Assembly (NCBI GenBank): GCA_900550455.1
Contig: URSE01000014.1
Span: 1 to 20,189 of the forward strand
DNA length: 20,189 bases
Reading direction: 5' to 3'
Source of the DNA: an uncultured Veillonella sp.
Lineage (GTDB): Bacteria; Bacillota; Negativicutes; Veillonellales; Veillonellaceae
Of the stretch, positions 13,363 through 20,189 are shown one piece after another. The stretch's first letter is position 1, and every line of letters begins with the position of its first letter. Below the pieces are notes generated by a model, which searched no databases, had not been told where the DNA came from, and worked only from the letters and a program-made list of their open reading frames with translations. Position numbers and translations under genes: made by a program.

Positions 13363-14991
13363 TTGATTCGGATTATAAATTTGCGGGTCGCCGTTACTAA
13401 AGAGGCGACGCTTCAGCAAATTGTGGAAAAGCGCTATCCAGCCCTCCGGGGCCATATAGAAAAAATCCACCTAGTTCGCCGGGCTGTGGATGCCCGCAAG
13501 AAACCGGATATCGTCTTTGTGTATACCCTCCTCTTAGAAGTGGCCAATGAGAAGGCTATCTTAACTAAATATAAGAAGGATGGTAACCTGTCTCACATTC
13601 AACCAGAAGCACCAGAAGCTATCGTACATGGTCCGCAAGAACTAGACCATAGGCCGGTGGTCATGGGCTTTGGGCCAGCTGGTCTCATGGCGGCTTACTA
13701 CCTAGCTCGAGAGGGCTATAAGCCCTTGGTTCTCGAGCGGGGCCAAGATGTAGATCAACGGGCTTTAGATGTGGAAGATTTTTGGAAGACTGGTTCTTTT
13801 AAGGCTGAATCTAATGTACAGTTTGGGGAAGGCGGAGCTGGTACCTTTTCGGATGGTAAGTTGACCACCCGAGTGACTCACCCTCGCCTCCACGAAATCT
13901 CTTCTTATTTTGTGAAGCATGGCGCACCGGAAGAAATCCTTTACAAGCATAAGCCTCATGTAGGTACGGATATCTTGCGCGGCATGGTTAAGTCCATGCG
14001 TCAGCAAATTATAGATTGGGGCGGAGAAGTCCGCTTTGGTGCTAAGGTAACGGACTTTGTGGTAGAAGATGGTCAGCTTAGGAGCGTTGAAGTAAACGGC
14101 TCTGAGACAATAGCTTGTTCCCTTGTCCTTGCAGGGATTGGCCATTCGGCTCGAGACACTTATGAGATGATGCATAAACGCCAGGTTCAAATGGAGGCTA
14201 AACCATTTGCTATTGGCGTTCGCATAGAACATGACCAAAATTTGATCGATTATGCCCAGTACGGAATGGAACCTAATGACTTGGGTCTGGGTGCGGCTGA
14301 GTATACCCTCAAATTCCACCATAAGGAAACAGGTCGAGCGGCCTATAGTTTTTGCATGTGCCCAGGGGGCCAGGTAGTGGCATCTGCTTCGGAAGAGGGC
14401 GGAGTTGTAACCAATGGCATGTCGCTCTATGCTCGTGACTCTGGTCTCGCTAATTCAGCTATCGTGGTTAGCGTAGGGCCAGATGATTTCGGCCATGGTC
14501 CCCTCGATGGTGTGACCTTTCAGCGGGAGTGGGAGCGTAAGGCCTTTGCCCTTGGCGGTAAAACATATGGAGCTCCCATTCAAACTGTAGGCGATTTTCT
14601 AGGACGGACCCATAATACGGCGCAAGTTTTAGAAAAATCTGCCTCTAATCATTTCGGTAGAGCTTATTCCTATGGGCCAGCAGTGGTTCCTTGTGATCTT
14701 CACGACTGCTTGCCCGACTTTGTTGCTAATGTTTTGGAGGAAGCTCTTCCTTATTGGGGGCGGCGCATTGCTGGCTTTGATGGTGACCAAGTTTGCATGA
14801 CCGGCGTAGAAACCCGGACATCCGCCCCTCTTCGCATAGGGCGGGATGCAGGGCGTATGTCCCCTAGTTTGCGAGGGCTCTATCCAATTGGCGAAGGGGC
14901 TGGTTATGCAGGTGGTATCATGTCTGCAGCCCTAGATGGGGCAGAAACGGCTATTATGATGATGGCCCACTATAAGTCTTATACTGATTAA
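13363..14991 (+). CDS. FAD-dependent dehydrogenase of the COG2509 family, TTG start
   Basis: This 542-residue flavoprotein belongs to a widespread, uncharacterised family related to the NAD(P)/FAD-dependent HI0933-like oxidoreductases; I know of no assigned substrate. About 95 N-terminal residues form a small alpha/beta domain. The FAD-binding loop G102-F-G-P-A-G107 comes next, with LERG at the end of the following strand. GEGGAGTFSDGKL is a family signature, and the C-terminal GEGAGYAGGIMSAALDG closes the FAD site. The start codon is TTG at 13363, set by AGGAG at 13352-13356 (spacer 6); no ATG lies near. The gap to ybbR is 9 bases, so it is transcribed with cdaA and ybbR. Its position between ybbR and glmM is not explained by the known c-di-AMP or amino-sugar pathways. 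Confidence 0.87.
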   Translation: MIRIINLRVAVTKEATLQQIVEKRYPALRGHIEKIHLVRRAVDARKKPDIVFVYTLLLEVANEKAILTKYKKDGNLSHIQPEAPEAIVHGPQELDHRPVVMGFGPAGLMAAYYLAREGYKPLVLERGQDVDQRALDVEDFWKTGSFKAESNVQFGEGGAGTFSDGKLTTRVTHPRLHEISSYFVKHGAPEEILYKHKPHVGTDILRGMVKSMRQQIIDWGGEVRFGAKVTDFVVEDGQLRSVEVNGSETIACSLVLAGIGHSARDTYEMMHKRQVQMEAKPFAIGVRIEHDQNLIDYAQYGMEPNDLGLGAAEYTLKFHHKETGRAAYSFCMCPGGQVVASASEEGGVVTNGMSLYARDSGLANSAIVVSVGPDDFGHGPLDGVTFQREWERKAFALGGKTYGAPIQTVGDFLGRTHNTAQVLEKSASNHFGRAYSYGPAVVPCDLHDCLPDFVANVLEEALPYWGRRIAGFDGDQVCMTGVETRTSAPLRIGRDAGRMSPSLRGLYPIGEGAGYAGGIMSAALDGAETAIMMMAHYKSYTD

Positions 14992-15036
14992 ATATATCTC
15001 TTTATATAGGCCCCTTGGGGCTAGGAGGACTATTAT

Positions 15037-16389
15037 ATGGCTAGATTGTTTGGTACTGATGGCGTTCGTGGTGTGGTTAATGATTTCTTGACACCAGAGT
15101 TGGCCTACCACATGGGTCGGGCTGCGGCTACTTATTTCGGCAAGCAAAAGGACCATCCGTCCTTCCTAATCGGCCGCGATACGCGGATTTCCGGTGGTAT
15201 GCTTGAAGCATCCTTGGCTTCTGGTATCTGTGCAGCCGGTGGCAATGTCATCTTGGCTGGCGTCATCCCTACACCAGGCGTGGCTTACTTAGTCCGTCAT
15301 TTTGGGGTTGATGCAGGCGTCGTTATTTCTGCATCCCATAATCCATATCCTGATAACGGAATCAAGTTCTTTGACGGTCAAGGATTCAAGCTCCCTGATG
15401 CGGTAGAAGATGAAATTGAAGGCTATGTGCACGATTCTGCCAATAATAATTTAGAACGCCCTACTGGTGCTGGCTTGGGAATAATTGAATACAATGGCAA
15501 CATGGCTCACTATTATGCAGAGTTTTTGGAAAAAACGGTAGATAACCGCTTCGAAGGTATCACTATTGTCTATGATGGGGCTAATGGCGCTGCTTCTGCG
15601 GTCGGTCCAGAAGTATTAAAAGCCTTGGGAGCTCATGTGATCCCTATTCACATTGATCCGAATGGAACTAACATCAACGATAATTGTGGGTCTACCCATT
15701 TGGAATCCCTGCAAGCAGCAGTTATTAAGTACAAGGCGGATTTAGGTATCGCTAATGATGGTGATGCGGATCGTTGTCTCTTGGTGGATGAAGAGGGTCA
15801 AGTCTTGGACGGTGACCAAATTATGCTCCTCTGTGGCCTTAAGTTGAAAGAGGAAGGTAAGTTGGCCAAGAATACCATCGTGGGTACGGTTATGTCTAAC
15901 ATTGGCTTCCATAAGGCTGCTCATGAATTGGGGATGGAAACCGTCTCTACCGCTGTCGGTGATCGCTATGTCTTGGAACGTATGCGAGCTGATGGCTATG
16001 TTATCGGTGGAGAACAATCGGGCCATGTAATCTTCTTGGAACATAATTCTACTGGTGATGGTCTTTTGACAGCCATACAAGTAGTATCCCTCATGAAAAA
16101 GAAGGGGCAATCCCTGTCTCAATTAGCTAAGATTATGACTAAGTATCCACAAGTCTTGGTTAATGTTCGAGTAGCTACAAAGACTGGTTGGGAGGACAAT
16201 GGTCTTATTCAGGCAGCTATAGCTTCTGCTGAAGTTGAGTTGGGTGAAGACGGCCGTATGCTAGTACGGGCCTCTGGAACTGAGCCTCTTATCCGGGTTA
16301 TGGCGGAAGGGCCTGATATGGAAGAATTAGAACAAATTTGCCAAGAGGTGGCTGAAGTAGTTCGCCATGAACAAGGGTTAGCTAAGTAG
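15037..16389 (+). CDS. glmM: Phosphoglucosamine mutase GlmM
   Basis: GlmM converts glucosamine-6-phosphate to glucosamine-1-phosphate on the way to UDP-GlcNAc for peptidoglycan. The 450-residue protein has the four domains of alpha-D-phosphohexomutases. MARLFGTDGVRG opens domain 1. Ser100 in ISASHNPYPDNG is the phosphorylated catalytic serine. D241-G-D243-A-D245-R binds magnesium, GEQSGHVIF is the sugar-binding loop of domain 3, and RASGTEPLIRVMAEG binds the phosphate in domain 4. AGGAGG at 15023-15028 is spaced 8 bases from the ATG, and a small GC hairpin (GCCCC/GGGGC) lies just before it. GlmM also inhibits CdaA in Bacillota, in line with its place downstream of cdaA and ybbR. A terminator separates it from glmS. 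Confidence 0.96.
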   Translation: MARLFGTDGVRGVVNDFLTPELAYHMGRAAATYFGKQKDHPSFLIGRDTRISGGMLEASLASGICAAGGNVILAGVIPTPGVAYLVRHFGVDAGVVISASHNPYPDNGIKFFDGQGFKLPDAVEDEIEGYVHDSANNNLERPTGAGLGIIEYNGNMAHYYAEFLEKTVDNRFEGITIVYDGANGAASAVGPEVLKALGAHVIPIHIDPNGTNINDNCGSTHLESLQAAVIKYKADLGIANDGDADRCLLVDEEGQVLDGDQIMLLCGLKLKEEGKLAKNTIVGTVMSNIGFHKAAHELGMETVSTAVGDRYVLERMRADGYVIGGEQSGHVIFLEHNSTGDGLLTAIQVVSLMKKKGQSLSQLAKIMTKYPQVLVNVRVATKTGWEDNGLIQAAIASAEVELGEDGRMLVRASGTEPLIRVMAEGPDMEELEQICQEVAEVVRHEQGLAK

Positions 16390-16412
16390 GTTCTCCTTAC
16401 TAGGCTTCTGAC

Positions 16413-16460
16413 GGGTATAGCACAGGCCCCCTCTTTAGGGGAGGACCTTATGCTATGCCC
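16413..16460 (+). terminator. Long hairpin, probable terminator after glmM
   Basis: GGGTATAGCA (16413-16422) pairs with TGCTATGCCC (16451-16460) through 10 bp including one G-U pair. Inside it, AGG/CCT and CCCC/GGGG can form further short stems. The tail, ATCTTTACTTTC, is only moderately T-rich. The hairpin marks the end of the cdaA-glmM unit and directly precedes the glmS promoter. Confidence 0.6.
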
Positions 16461-16463
16461 ATC

Positions 16464-16493
16464 TTTACTTTCAGAGGATAGAACAGGTATAAT
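16464..16493 (+). promoter_or_regulatory. Candidate glmS promoter
   Basis: TTTACT at 16464-16469 (4 of 6 matches) and a perfect TATAAT at 16488-16493 are 18 bases apart. Transcription would start near 16500, giving a leader of about 46 bases before the ribozyme cleavage site. Confidence 0.55.
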
Positions 16494-16545
16494 ATAGATT
16501 AGTCAAATTTGACTGAGTGACTGCAATGTAAATTCCTTTGGGAAT

Positions 16546-16690
16546 AGCGCAAGAGCCTCTTAGGAGGTCGACGAGGAGAAGGGTTGTCGAAATATCAGCG
16601 GATGCCCTTCCGGCTGTCCAGGTCGTCATAAGAAGTACAAAGATTTCTGGTAACAGAAAGGACAAAGATTTCTTAGTGGATAGAGAGGTC
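16546..16690 (+). ncRNA. glmS ribozyme/riboswitch, activated by glucosamine-6-phosphate
   Basis: The leader of glmS matches the glmS ribozyme consensus in sequence and fold. Cleavage is expected between A16546 and G16547 in TAGCGC. P1 is a short GCCTC/GAGGT stem with a TTAG loop, followed by the conserved GACGAGG core at 16570-16576. P2 pairs GAAGGG (16578-16583) with CCCTTC (16605-16610) and encloses the highly conserved TCGAAATATCAGCGGATG strand. P3 is CGGCT/GGTCG. P4 pairs TAAGAA (16629-16634) with TTCTTA (16670-16675), and P4.1 is TTTCTG-GTAA-CAGAAA (16644-16659). Glucosamine-6-phosphate, the product of GlmS, acts as a cofactor for self-cleavage, after which the downstream mRNA is degraded. 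The 3' boundary is approximate. Confidence 0.95.
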
Positions 16691-16712
16691 CTCTATGGGT
16701 TATCTCTACAGT

Positions 16713-16744
16713 CATTATCATGAATGTGTTTTCTCATGACAATG
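16713..16744 (+). repeat. Inverted repeat touching the glmS ribosome binding site
   Basis: CATTATCATGA (16713-16723) and TCATGACAATG (16734-16744) can form an 11-position stem with one A-C mismatch and a 10-base loop. The last base is the first G of the GGAGG ribosome binding site (16744-16748). It lies between the end of the ribozyme and the start codon, so it would remain on the 3' cleavage product. Confidence 0.55.
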
Positions 16745-16755
16745 GAGGAAAATGT

Positions 16756-18588
16756 ATGTGCGGTATCGTAGGTTATATCGGTTTTAATGAGGCGTCCGAC
16801 TTCTTGCTGGACGGCATGTCTAAGTTGGAATATCGCGGTTATGACTCCGCTGGTATTGCTGTCTTAGGACCACAAGGTGCCATTAAGGTACAGAAGAAGG
16901 TTGGCCGCTTGGCTAATTTAGCAGCTATTGTAAAAGAAGATCCAAATCCAGGTCATATGGGGATTGGTCATACTCGTTGGGCAACCCACGGCAGACCATC
17001 TGATATGAACTCCCATCCACACTGCTCAGAAGACATGAAGTTTGCCGTTGTTCACAATGGTATTATCGAAAACTTCATGCCTTTGAAAGAAGAACTAATC
17101 GCTAAGGGCTATCACTTCAAATCGGAAACGGATACAGAAGTTGTAGCTCATCTTATGTCTGATATGTATGATGGTGACTTTGAAGGCACTGTACGCCGCA
17201 TGTTAGAACGCATCCAGGGGGCCTATGCCTTGGAAATTATATGTGCTGATGCACCGGATAAAATCATCTGCACCAAGAAGGAAAATCCTTTGGTTATCGG
17301 TCTTGGTAAAGGCGAAAACTTCGTCGCTTCCGATATCCCTGCCATTATTAATTACACCCGGGATACGTATATCCTAGCAGACAATGAGGTAGCTGTTGTC
17401 ACTGCTGACAGCGTTACCATTACAGATCGGGCTGGTAATCCTATCGATAAGGATGTATTCCATGTTACCTGGAATGCAGAAGCAGCGGAAAAAGGTGGTT
17501 ATGAGCACTTCATGCTCAAGGAAATTCACGATCAACCTAAGGCTGTTCGCGATACTTTCGGCACCCATATTGCAGAGAATGAAAAATCTGTGGTCTTTGA
17601 TGAGTTGAACTGGACTCCTGACATGGTGGCTGGCTTCAATAAAATTCTCATCGTTGCTTGTGGTACGGCCTACCATGCAGGTTTGGTAACAAAGAACTAT
17701 ATTGAACAATTGGCTCGCATCCCTGTGAGTGTGGAAATTGCTTCTGAATATCGTTACTCCAATCCTTTGACTGATGAAAAGACCTTGTGTATTGTCATCT
17801 CTCAATCCGGGGAAACCTCTGACACCTTGGCAGCCCTTAAGGAAGCTAAACGCTTGGGCGCTAAGTCCTTGGCTATCACCAACGTGGTGGATTCTTCCAT
17901 TGCCCGTGAAGCAGATCATGTAGTTTATACTTGGGCGGGTCCAGAAATTTCCGTAGCCTCCACTAAGGCTTACACAACTCAATTGGTGGCAGGCCTTCTC
18001 TTTGCTATGTACTTGGGCCAATTGAATGGTAAGATGGATCTTGAACTGGCTCATGAAATTTTGAACCAAGTTCATCAATTACCTGAACTCATTCATACCA
18101 TCTTTGAAGTGGATGAAGATATGAAAGCCTTTGCTAAAAACTATGGTTTCAAGGAAGATGCCTTCTTCTTAGGGCGTTCTATCGACTATGCCGTAGCGCT
18201 TGAAGGGGCCTTGAAGCTGAAGGAAATTTCTTATATTCATGCTGAAGCCTATGCTGCGGGAGAATTGAAGCATGGCACCTTGGCTTTGATTGAAAAAGGG
18301 GTTCCTGTTATCGCCTTGGCTACCCAAGAGGATGTTTACGAAAAAATGATTTCCAACATCCGCGAAGTAAAGGCACGGGAGGCTTTGGTTATTGGTATTG
18401 CCCTAGAGGGTGATACAGAAATGGCTAAACACGTAGACCATACCATCTATATCCCACGGGCTAACAAGTTTGTAGCACCAATTTTAGCTGTTGTTCCGCT
18501 TCAACTTTTAGCATACTATGCGGCCATCACACGAGGTGCTGACGTAGATAAACCTCGTAACCTTGCTAAATCTGTAACAGTAGAATAA
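16756..18588 (+). CDS. glmS: Glutamine--fructose-6-phosphate aminotransferase GlmS
   Basis: GlmS makes glucosamine-6-phosphate from fructose-6-phosphate and glutamine, the first committed step of amino-sugar synthesis. The 610-residue protein starts MCGIVGYIG; removal of Met exposes the catalytic N-terminal cysteine of the Ntn-type glutaminase domain. HTRWATHG and HNGIIENF line the glutamine site. Two SIS isomerase domains follow from about residue 285, with ACGTAYHAG and SQSGETSDTL binding the sugar phosphate. The conserved C-terminus ends LAKSVTVE. An in-frame ATG at 16720 would add 12 residues and bury the cysteine, so I use 16756, which has GGAGG at 16744-16748 with a 7-base spacer. Expression should be controlled by the ribozyme in its leader. 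Confidence 0.97.
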   Translation: MCGIVGYIGFNEASDFLLDGMSKLEYRGYDSAGIAVLGPQGAIKVQKKVGRLANLAAIVKEDPNPGHMGIGHTRWATHGRPSDMNSHPHCSEDMKFAVVHNGIIENFMPLKEELIAKGYHFKSETDTEVVAHLMSDMYDGDFEGTVRRMLERIQGAYALEIICADAPDKIICTKKENPLVIGLGKGENFVASDIPAIINYTRDTYILADNEVAVVTADSVTITDRAGNPIDKDVFHVTWNAEAAEKGGYEHFMLKEIHDQPKAVRDTFGTHIAENEKSVVFDELNWTPDMVAGFNKILIVACGTAYHAGLVTKNYIEQLARIPVSVEIASEYRYSNPLTDEKTLCIVISQSGETSDTLAALKEAKRLGAKSLAITNVVDSSIAREADHVVYTWAGPEISVASTKAYTTQLVAGLLFAMYLGQLNGKMDLELAHEILNQVHQLPELIHTIFEVDEDMKAFAKNYGFKEDAFFLGRSIDYAVALEGALKLKEISYIHAEAYAAGELKHGTLALIEKGVPVIALATQEDVYEKMISNIREVKAREALVIGIALEGDTEMAKHVDHTIYIPRANKFVAPILAVVPLQLLAYYAAITRGADVDKPRNLAKSVTVE

Positions 18589-18594
18589 TTTAGG

Positions 18595-18638
18595 TGCACG
18601 GACCTTATGCCTCTAGTAGGTCTGAGGCCGTGCATTTT
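18595..18638 (+). terminator. Terminator between glmS and trpS
   Basis: TGCACGG (18595-18601) pairs with CCGTGCA (18628-18634), followed by TTTTAATTT. Two alternative inner stems compete: GACC/GGTC (18601-18604 with 18619-18622) and GCCTC/GAGGC (18609-18613 with 18624-18628). The 70-base gap is too short for a T-box leader, so a plain or leaky terminator is most likely. Confidence 0.7.
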
Positions 18639-18658
18639 AATTTGTAGAGGAGGCCATC

Positions 18659-19645
18659 ATGGCAGTTATATTTTCTGGTATCCAACCAAGTGGGGAACTG
18701 ACTCTTGGGAATTACCTCGGTGCTTTGCGCAATTTCTTGTCTTTTCAAGAGGAACACGAATGCTATTACTGCATCGTTAACCAACATGCTATCACTGTGC
18801 CACAAGACCCTAAGGAGCTGCACCATAATATTCGGTCTTTAGCAGCCCTTTATTTGGCAGTTGGCTTAGATCCTCAAAAGGCGACCCTCTTCGTTCAATC
18901 AGAAGTGCCTGAGCACCAACAATTGGGGTGGGTAATGCAATCTATTTCCTATGTAGGGGAATTGGAACGGATGACCCAATACAAGGATAAGTCCCAAAAG
19001 CAGGGGGAATCCATTCCGACTGCTCTCTTGACCTATCCGCCATTGATGGCTGCAGATATTCTTCTTTATGGGACCAACTGGGTGCCTGTAGGGGATGATC
19101 AAAAACAACATTTGGAATTGACCCGAAACCTAGCTCAACGCTTTAATGGCCGATTTGGGGAAACCTTTGTCATTCCAGACATCAAGATTGCTGCTGGTGG
19201 GGCTCGTATTATGAGTCTACAAGAGCCAACCAAGAAGATGTCCAAGTCTGATGACAACCAAAATGCGACCATCCGCCTCTTGGATGATCCTAAGACCATT
19301 GAGAAGAAATTAAAACGAGCTGTAACGGATTCTGACAACGAGGTCCGCTACGATAAGGAAAATAAACCAGGCATCTCTAACCTCATGGACATTCGCCGAG
19401 CTATTACAGGTGAGTCCTATGAAACTATTGAAGCCCTTTATCAAGGTAAGGGATATGGTGCTTTTAAGGGTGATATTGCCCAATTAGTAGTGGACACATT
19501 GACCCCAATTCAAGACCGTTATAAGGAACTTATTAATAGCCCTGAATTGGATGCCATTTTGGATGCCGGCGCCGCTAAGGCTCATGCTAAAGCAGCTGCT
19601 ATGTATGCTAAGGTGGAACAGGCTATGGGCCTTAACCGCAAATAA
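18659..19645 (+). CDS. trpS: Tryptophan--tRNA ligase TrpS
   Basis: TrpS attaches tryptophan to tRNA-Trp. At 328 residues it has the compact bacterial length, equal to that of the Geobacillus enzyme. The class I signatures are present: SGIQPSGELTLGNYLGA (residues 6-22) is the HIGH-type region in the GN form usual for TrpRS, and KMSKSDDN at 193-200 is the KMSKS loop. Asp133 in AADILLY corresponds to the residue that reads the indole nitrogen. GAGGAGG just upstream (around 18647-18653) is a strong ribosome binding site. A terminator-like hairpin separates it from glmS, and no promoter consensus is clear in the 70-base gap, so it may be read through from glmS. Confidence 0.96.
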   Translation: MAVIFSGIQPSGELTLGNYLGALRNFLSFQEEHECYYCIVNQHAITVPQDPKELHHNIRSLAALYLAVGLDPQKATLFVQSEVPEHQQLGWVMQSISYVGELERMTQYKDKSQKQGESIPTALLTYPPLMAADILLYGTNWVPVGDDQKQHLELTRNLAQRFNGRFGETFVIPDIKIAAGGARIMSLQEPTKKMSKSDDNQNATIRLLDDPKTIEKKLKRAVTDSDNEVRYDKENKPGISNLMDIRRAITGESYETIEALYQGKGYGAFKGDIAQLVVDTLTPIQDRYKELINSPELDAILDAGAAKAHAKAAAMYAKVEQAMGLNRK

Positions 19646-19655
19646 TAGGTGATAT

Positions 19656-20162
19656 ATGGACCAACATTTTAAGGATTGGATAGAAGATTGTGGTGGTGGG
19701 CAGATTGAATGTGTAATTCATAGCCAACCCCTGGTGGTTTGGGCTCTTCGCTTGCTCTTTGTAGCCTTGGGGGCATGGGCCTTTTGGCACAGTCAACATG
19801 CTGATTCGGCTACGGAGCGGTCTATCGACTACTTGATCTTGGTCTTTGCCGTTTGGCGGGCTGCTCACCAGGGTAAGATTCAGGCTGTTCTATGTGGTCG
19901 AGGGATGGTTTTTCGCCGTAAGCCTCTGAATTTACAGGAGGCTCTTAAGGCCCAAGTGGATACTGAGCTCCTCTATACCTTTGTAGAGTATCGCTATATC
20001 CTGGGCTTTACACCGGACTTTAAGTCCGTTACCCTTATGCCAGCTAATGGGACAGCGGATAATTTGGTGGTTATGGCCATCGATTTTGACTTCGTCACCT
20101 ATGTCGATAAAATGAAAGTTTTGGAACGCATTTCGTCTAGTAAAGAAGGGACAGGTACTTAG
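19656..20162 (+). CDS. Hypothetical membrane protein, 168 residues
   Basis: I do not recognise this protein. It begins with about 24 polar residues (two cysteines, CGGGQIEC between residues 12 and 19). Two hydrophobic segments follow at about residues 26-45 and 57-71, rich in Trp and Ala and joined by a short polar loop. The remaining roughly 95 residues are soluble, alternating beta-like and helical, with VEYRYILGFTPDFKSVTLMP as the most strand-like part. Both ends would be on the same side of the membrane. It starts 10 bases after trpS with only a weak AGGTGA in front, so it is probably translated from the trpS mRNA. Base composition and codon use look like its neighbours. It is the last gene before a strong terminator. 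Confidence 0.75.
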   Translation: MDQHFKDWIEDCGGGQIECVIHSQPLVVWALRLLFVALGAWAFWHSQHADSATERSIDYLILVFAVWRAAHQGKIQAVLCGRGMVFRRKPLNLQEALKAQVDTELLYTFVEYRYILGFTPDFKSVTLMPANGTADNLVVMAIDFDFVTYVDKMKVLERISSSKEGTGT

Positions 20163-20176
20163 ACCTGTCCTTTTTT
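20147..20176 (+). terminator. Strong terminator overlapping the end of the last gene
   Basis: GGACAGGT (20149-20156) pairs with ACCTGTCC (20163-20170), extendable by a G-U and two A-T pairs, and is followed by six T. The 5' arm and loop lie inside the coding sequence; the stop codon TAG is the end of the loop. Confidence 0.88.
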
Positions 20177-20189
20177 ATATAGGATTTCA

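Noticed and set aside
13765..14322. 185-codon open frame on the - strand inside the COG2509 gene
   Set aside because: The product has no family features and lies fully antisense to a clear flavoprotein.
16538..16723. 61-codon open frame on the + strand between glmM and glmS
   Set aside because: It coincides with the glmS ribozyme, whose conserved RNA bases explain the sequence; the translated product has no protein features.
16720..16755. GlmS starting at the upstream in-frame ATG at 16720
   Set aside because: That would bury the catalytic cysteine behind 12 residues; the ATG at 16756 has a good ribosome binding site and gives the required Met-Cys start.
17374..18078. 234-codon open frame on the - strand inside glmS
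   Set aside because: It is antisense to the most conserved part of glmS, has no recognisable domain or ribosome binding site, and is explained by the codon usage of the sense gene.
18589..18658. T-box or other tryptophan-responsive leader upstream of trpS
   Set aside because: Only 70 bases separate glmS and trpS, too short for a T-box, and no T-box consensus sequence is visible; the hairpin is a terminator-like element.

Overview
The window looks like a chromosomal stretch of a moderate-GC, Shine-Dalgarno-rich Bacillota bacterium. Three things point there: a cdaA-ybbR-glmM gene order, a canonical glmS ribozyme ahead of glmS, and a selenium-dependent molybdenum hydroxylase (SDMH) cluster of the kind found in anaerobic clostridia and Negativicutes. 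A Veillonella-like member of the Negativicutes is my best guess, but that is inference from gene style, not from a diagnostic marker. Every gene except queG is on the + strand. I see no insertion sequence, phage, CRISPR array, tRNA or rRNA.

Layout. (1) Positions 1-3672 hold a cytosolic type II-like asparaginase, then a tightly packed mscS / D,D-carboxypeptidase / yfbR set whose reading frames overlap, closed by a strong, probably bidirectional terminator. (2) queG lies alone on the - strand at 3730-4671. An extended -10 box sits directly against its start codon, suggesting a leaderless mRNA. The hydroxylase operon starts divergently only 29 bp away. (3) Positions 4701-11532 are the SDMH cluster: FAD, [2Fe-2S] and molybdopterin subunits of a xanthine dehydrogenase-type enzyme, a perfect hairpin terminator, then yqeC, a mocA-type cytidylyltransferase, yqeB and a two-gene XdhC maturation pair. 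(4) Positions 11615-16389 hold the c-di-AMP/cell-wall cluster: cdaA, ybbR, a COG2509 FAD-dependent dehydrogenase with a TTG start, and glmM. (5) Positions 16390-16755 contain no protein gene but a terminator, a promoter, the glmS ribozyme and a hairpin touching the glmS ribosome binding site. (6) glmS, trpS and a small membrane protein of unknown function end the window, the last with a terminator overlapping its stop codon.

How the genes fit together. GlmS makes glucosamine-6-phosphate, GlmM isomerises it towards UDP-GlcNAc, and the metabolite feeds back on glmS mRNA through the ribozyme. CdaA and YbbR make and modulate c-di-AMP, which is tied to wall and turgor control. In the SDMH cluster, MocA should turn Mo-molybdopterin into the cytosine dinucleotide form, the XdhC proteins should deliver and sulfurate or selenate it, and YqeB/YqeC are the marker proteins for the labile-selenium version of these enzymes. 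The most noteworthy feature is the XdhC pair. The Rossmann-domain protein is encoded first and keeps only a degenerate N-terminal CoxI-like segment, while an intact stand-alone CoxI domain follows in an overlapping frame.
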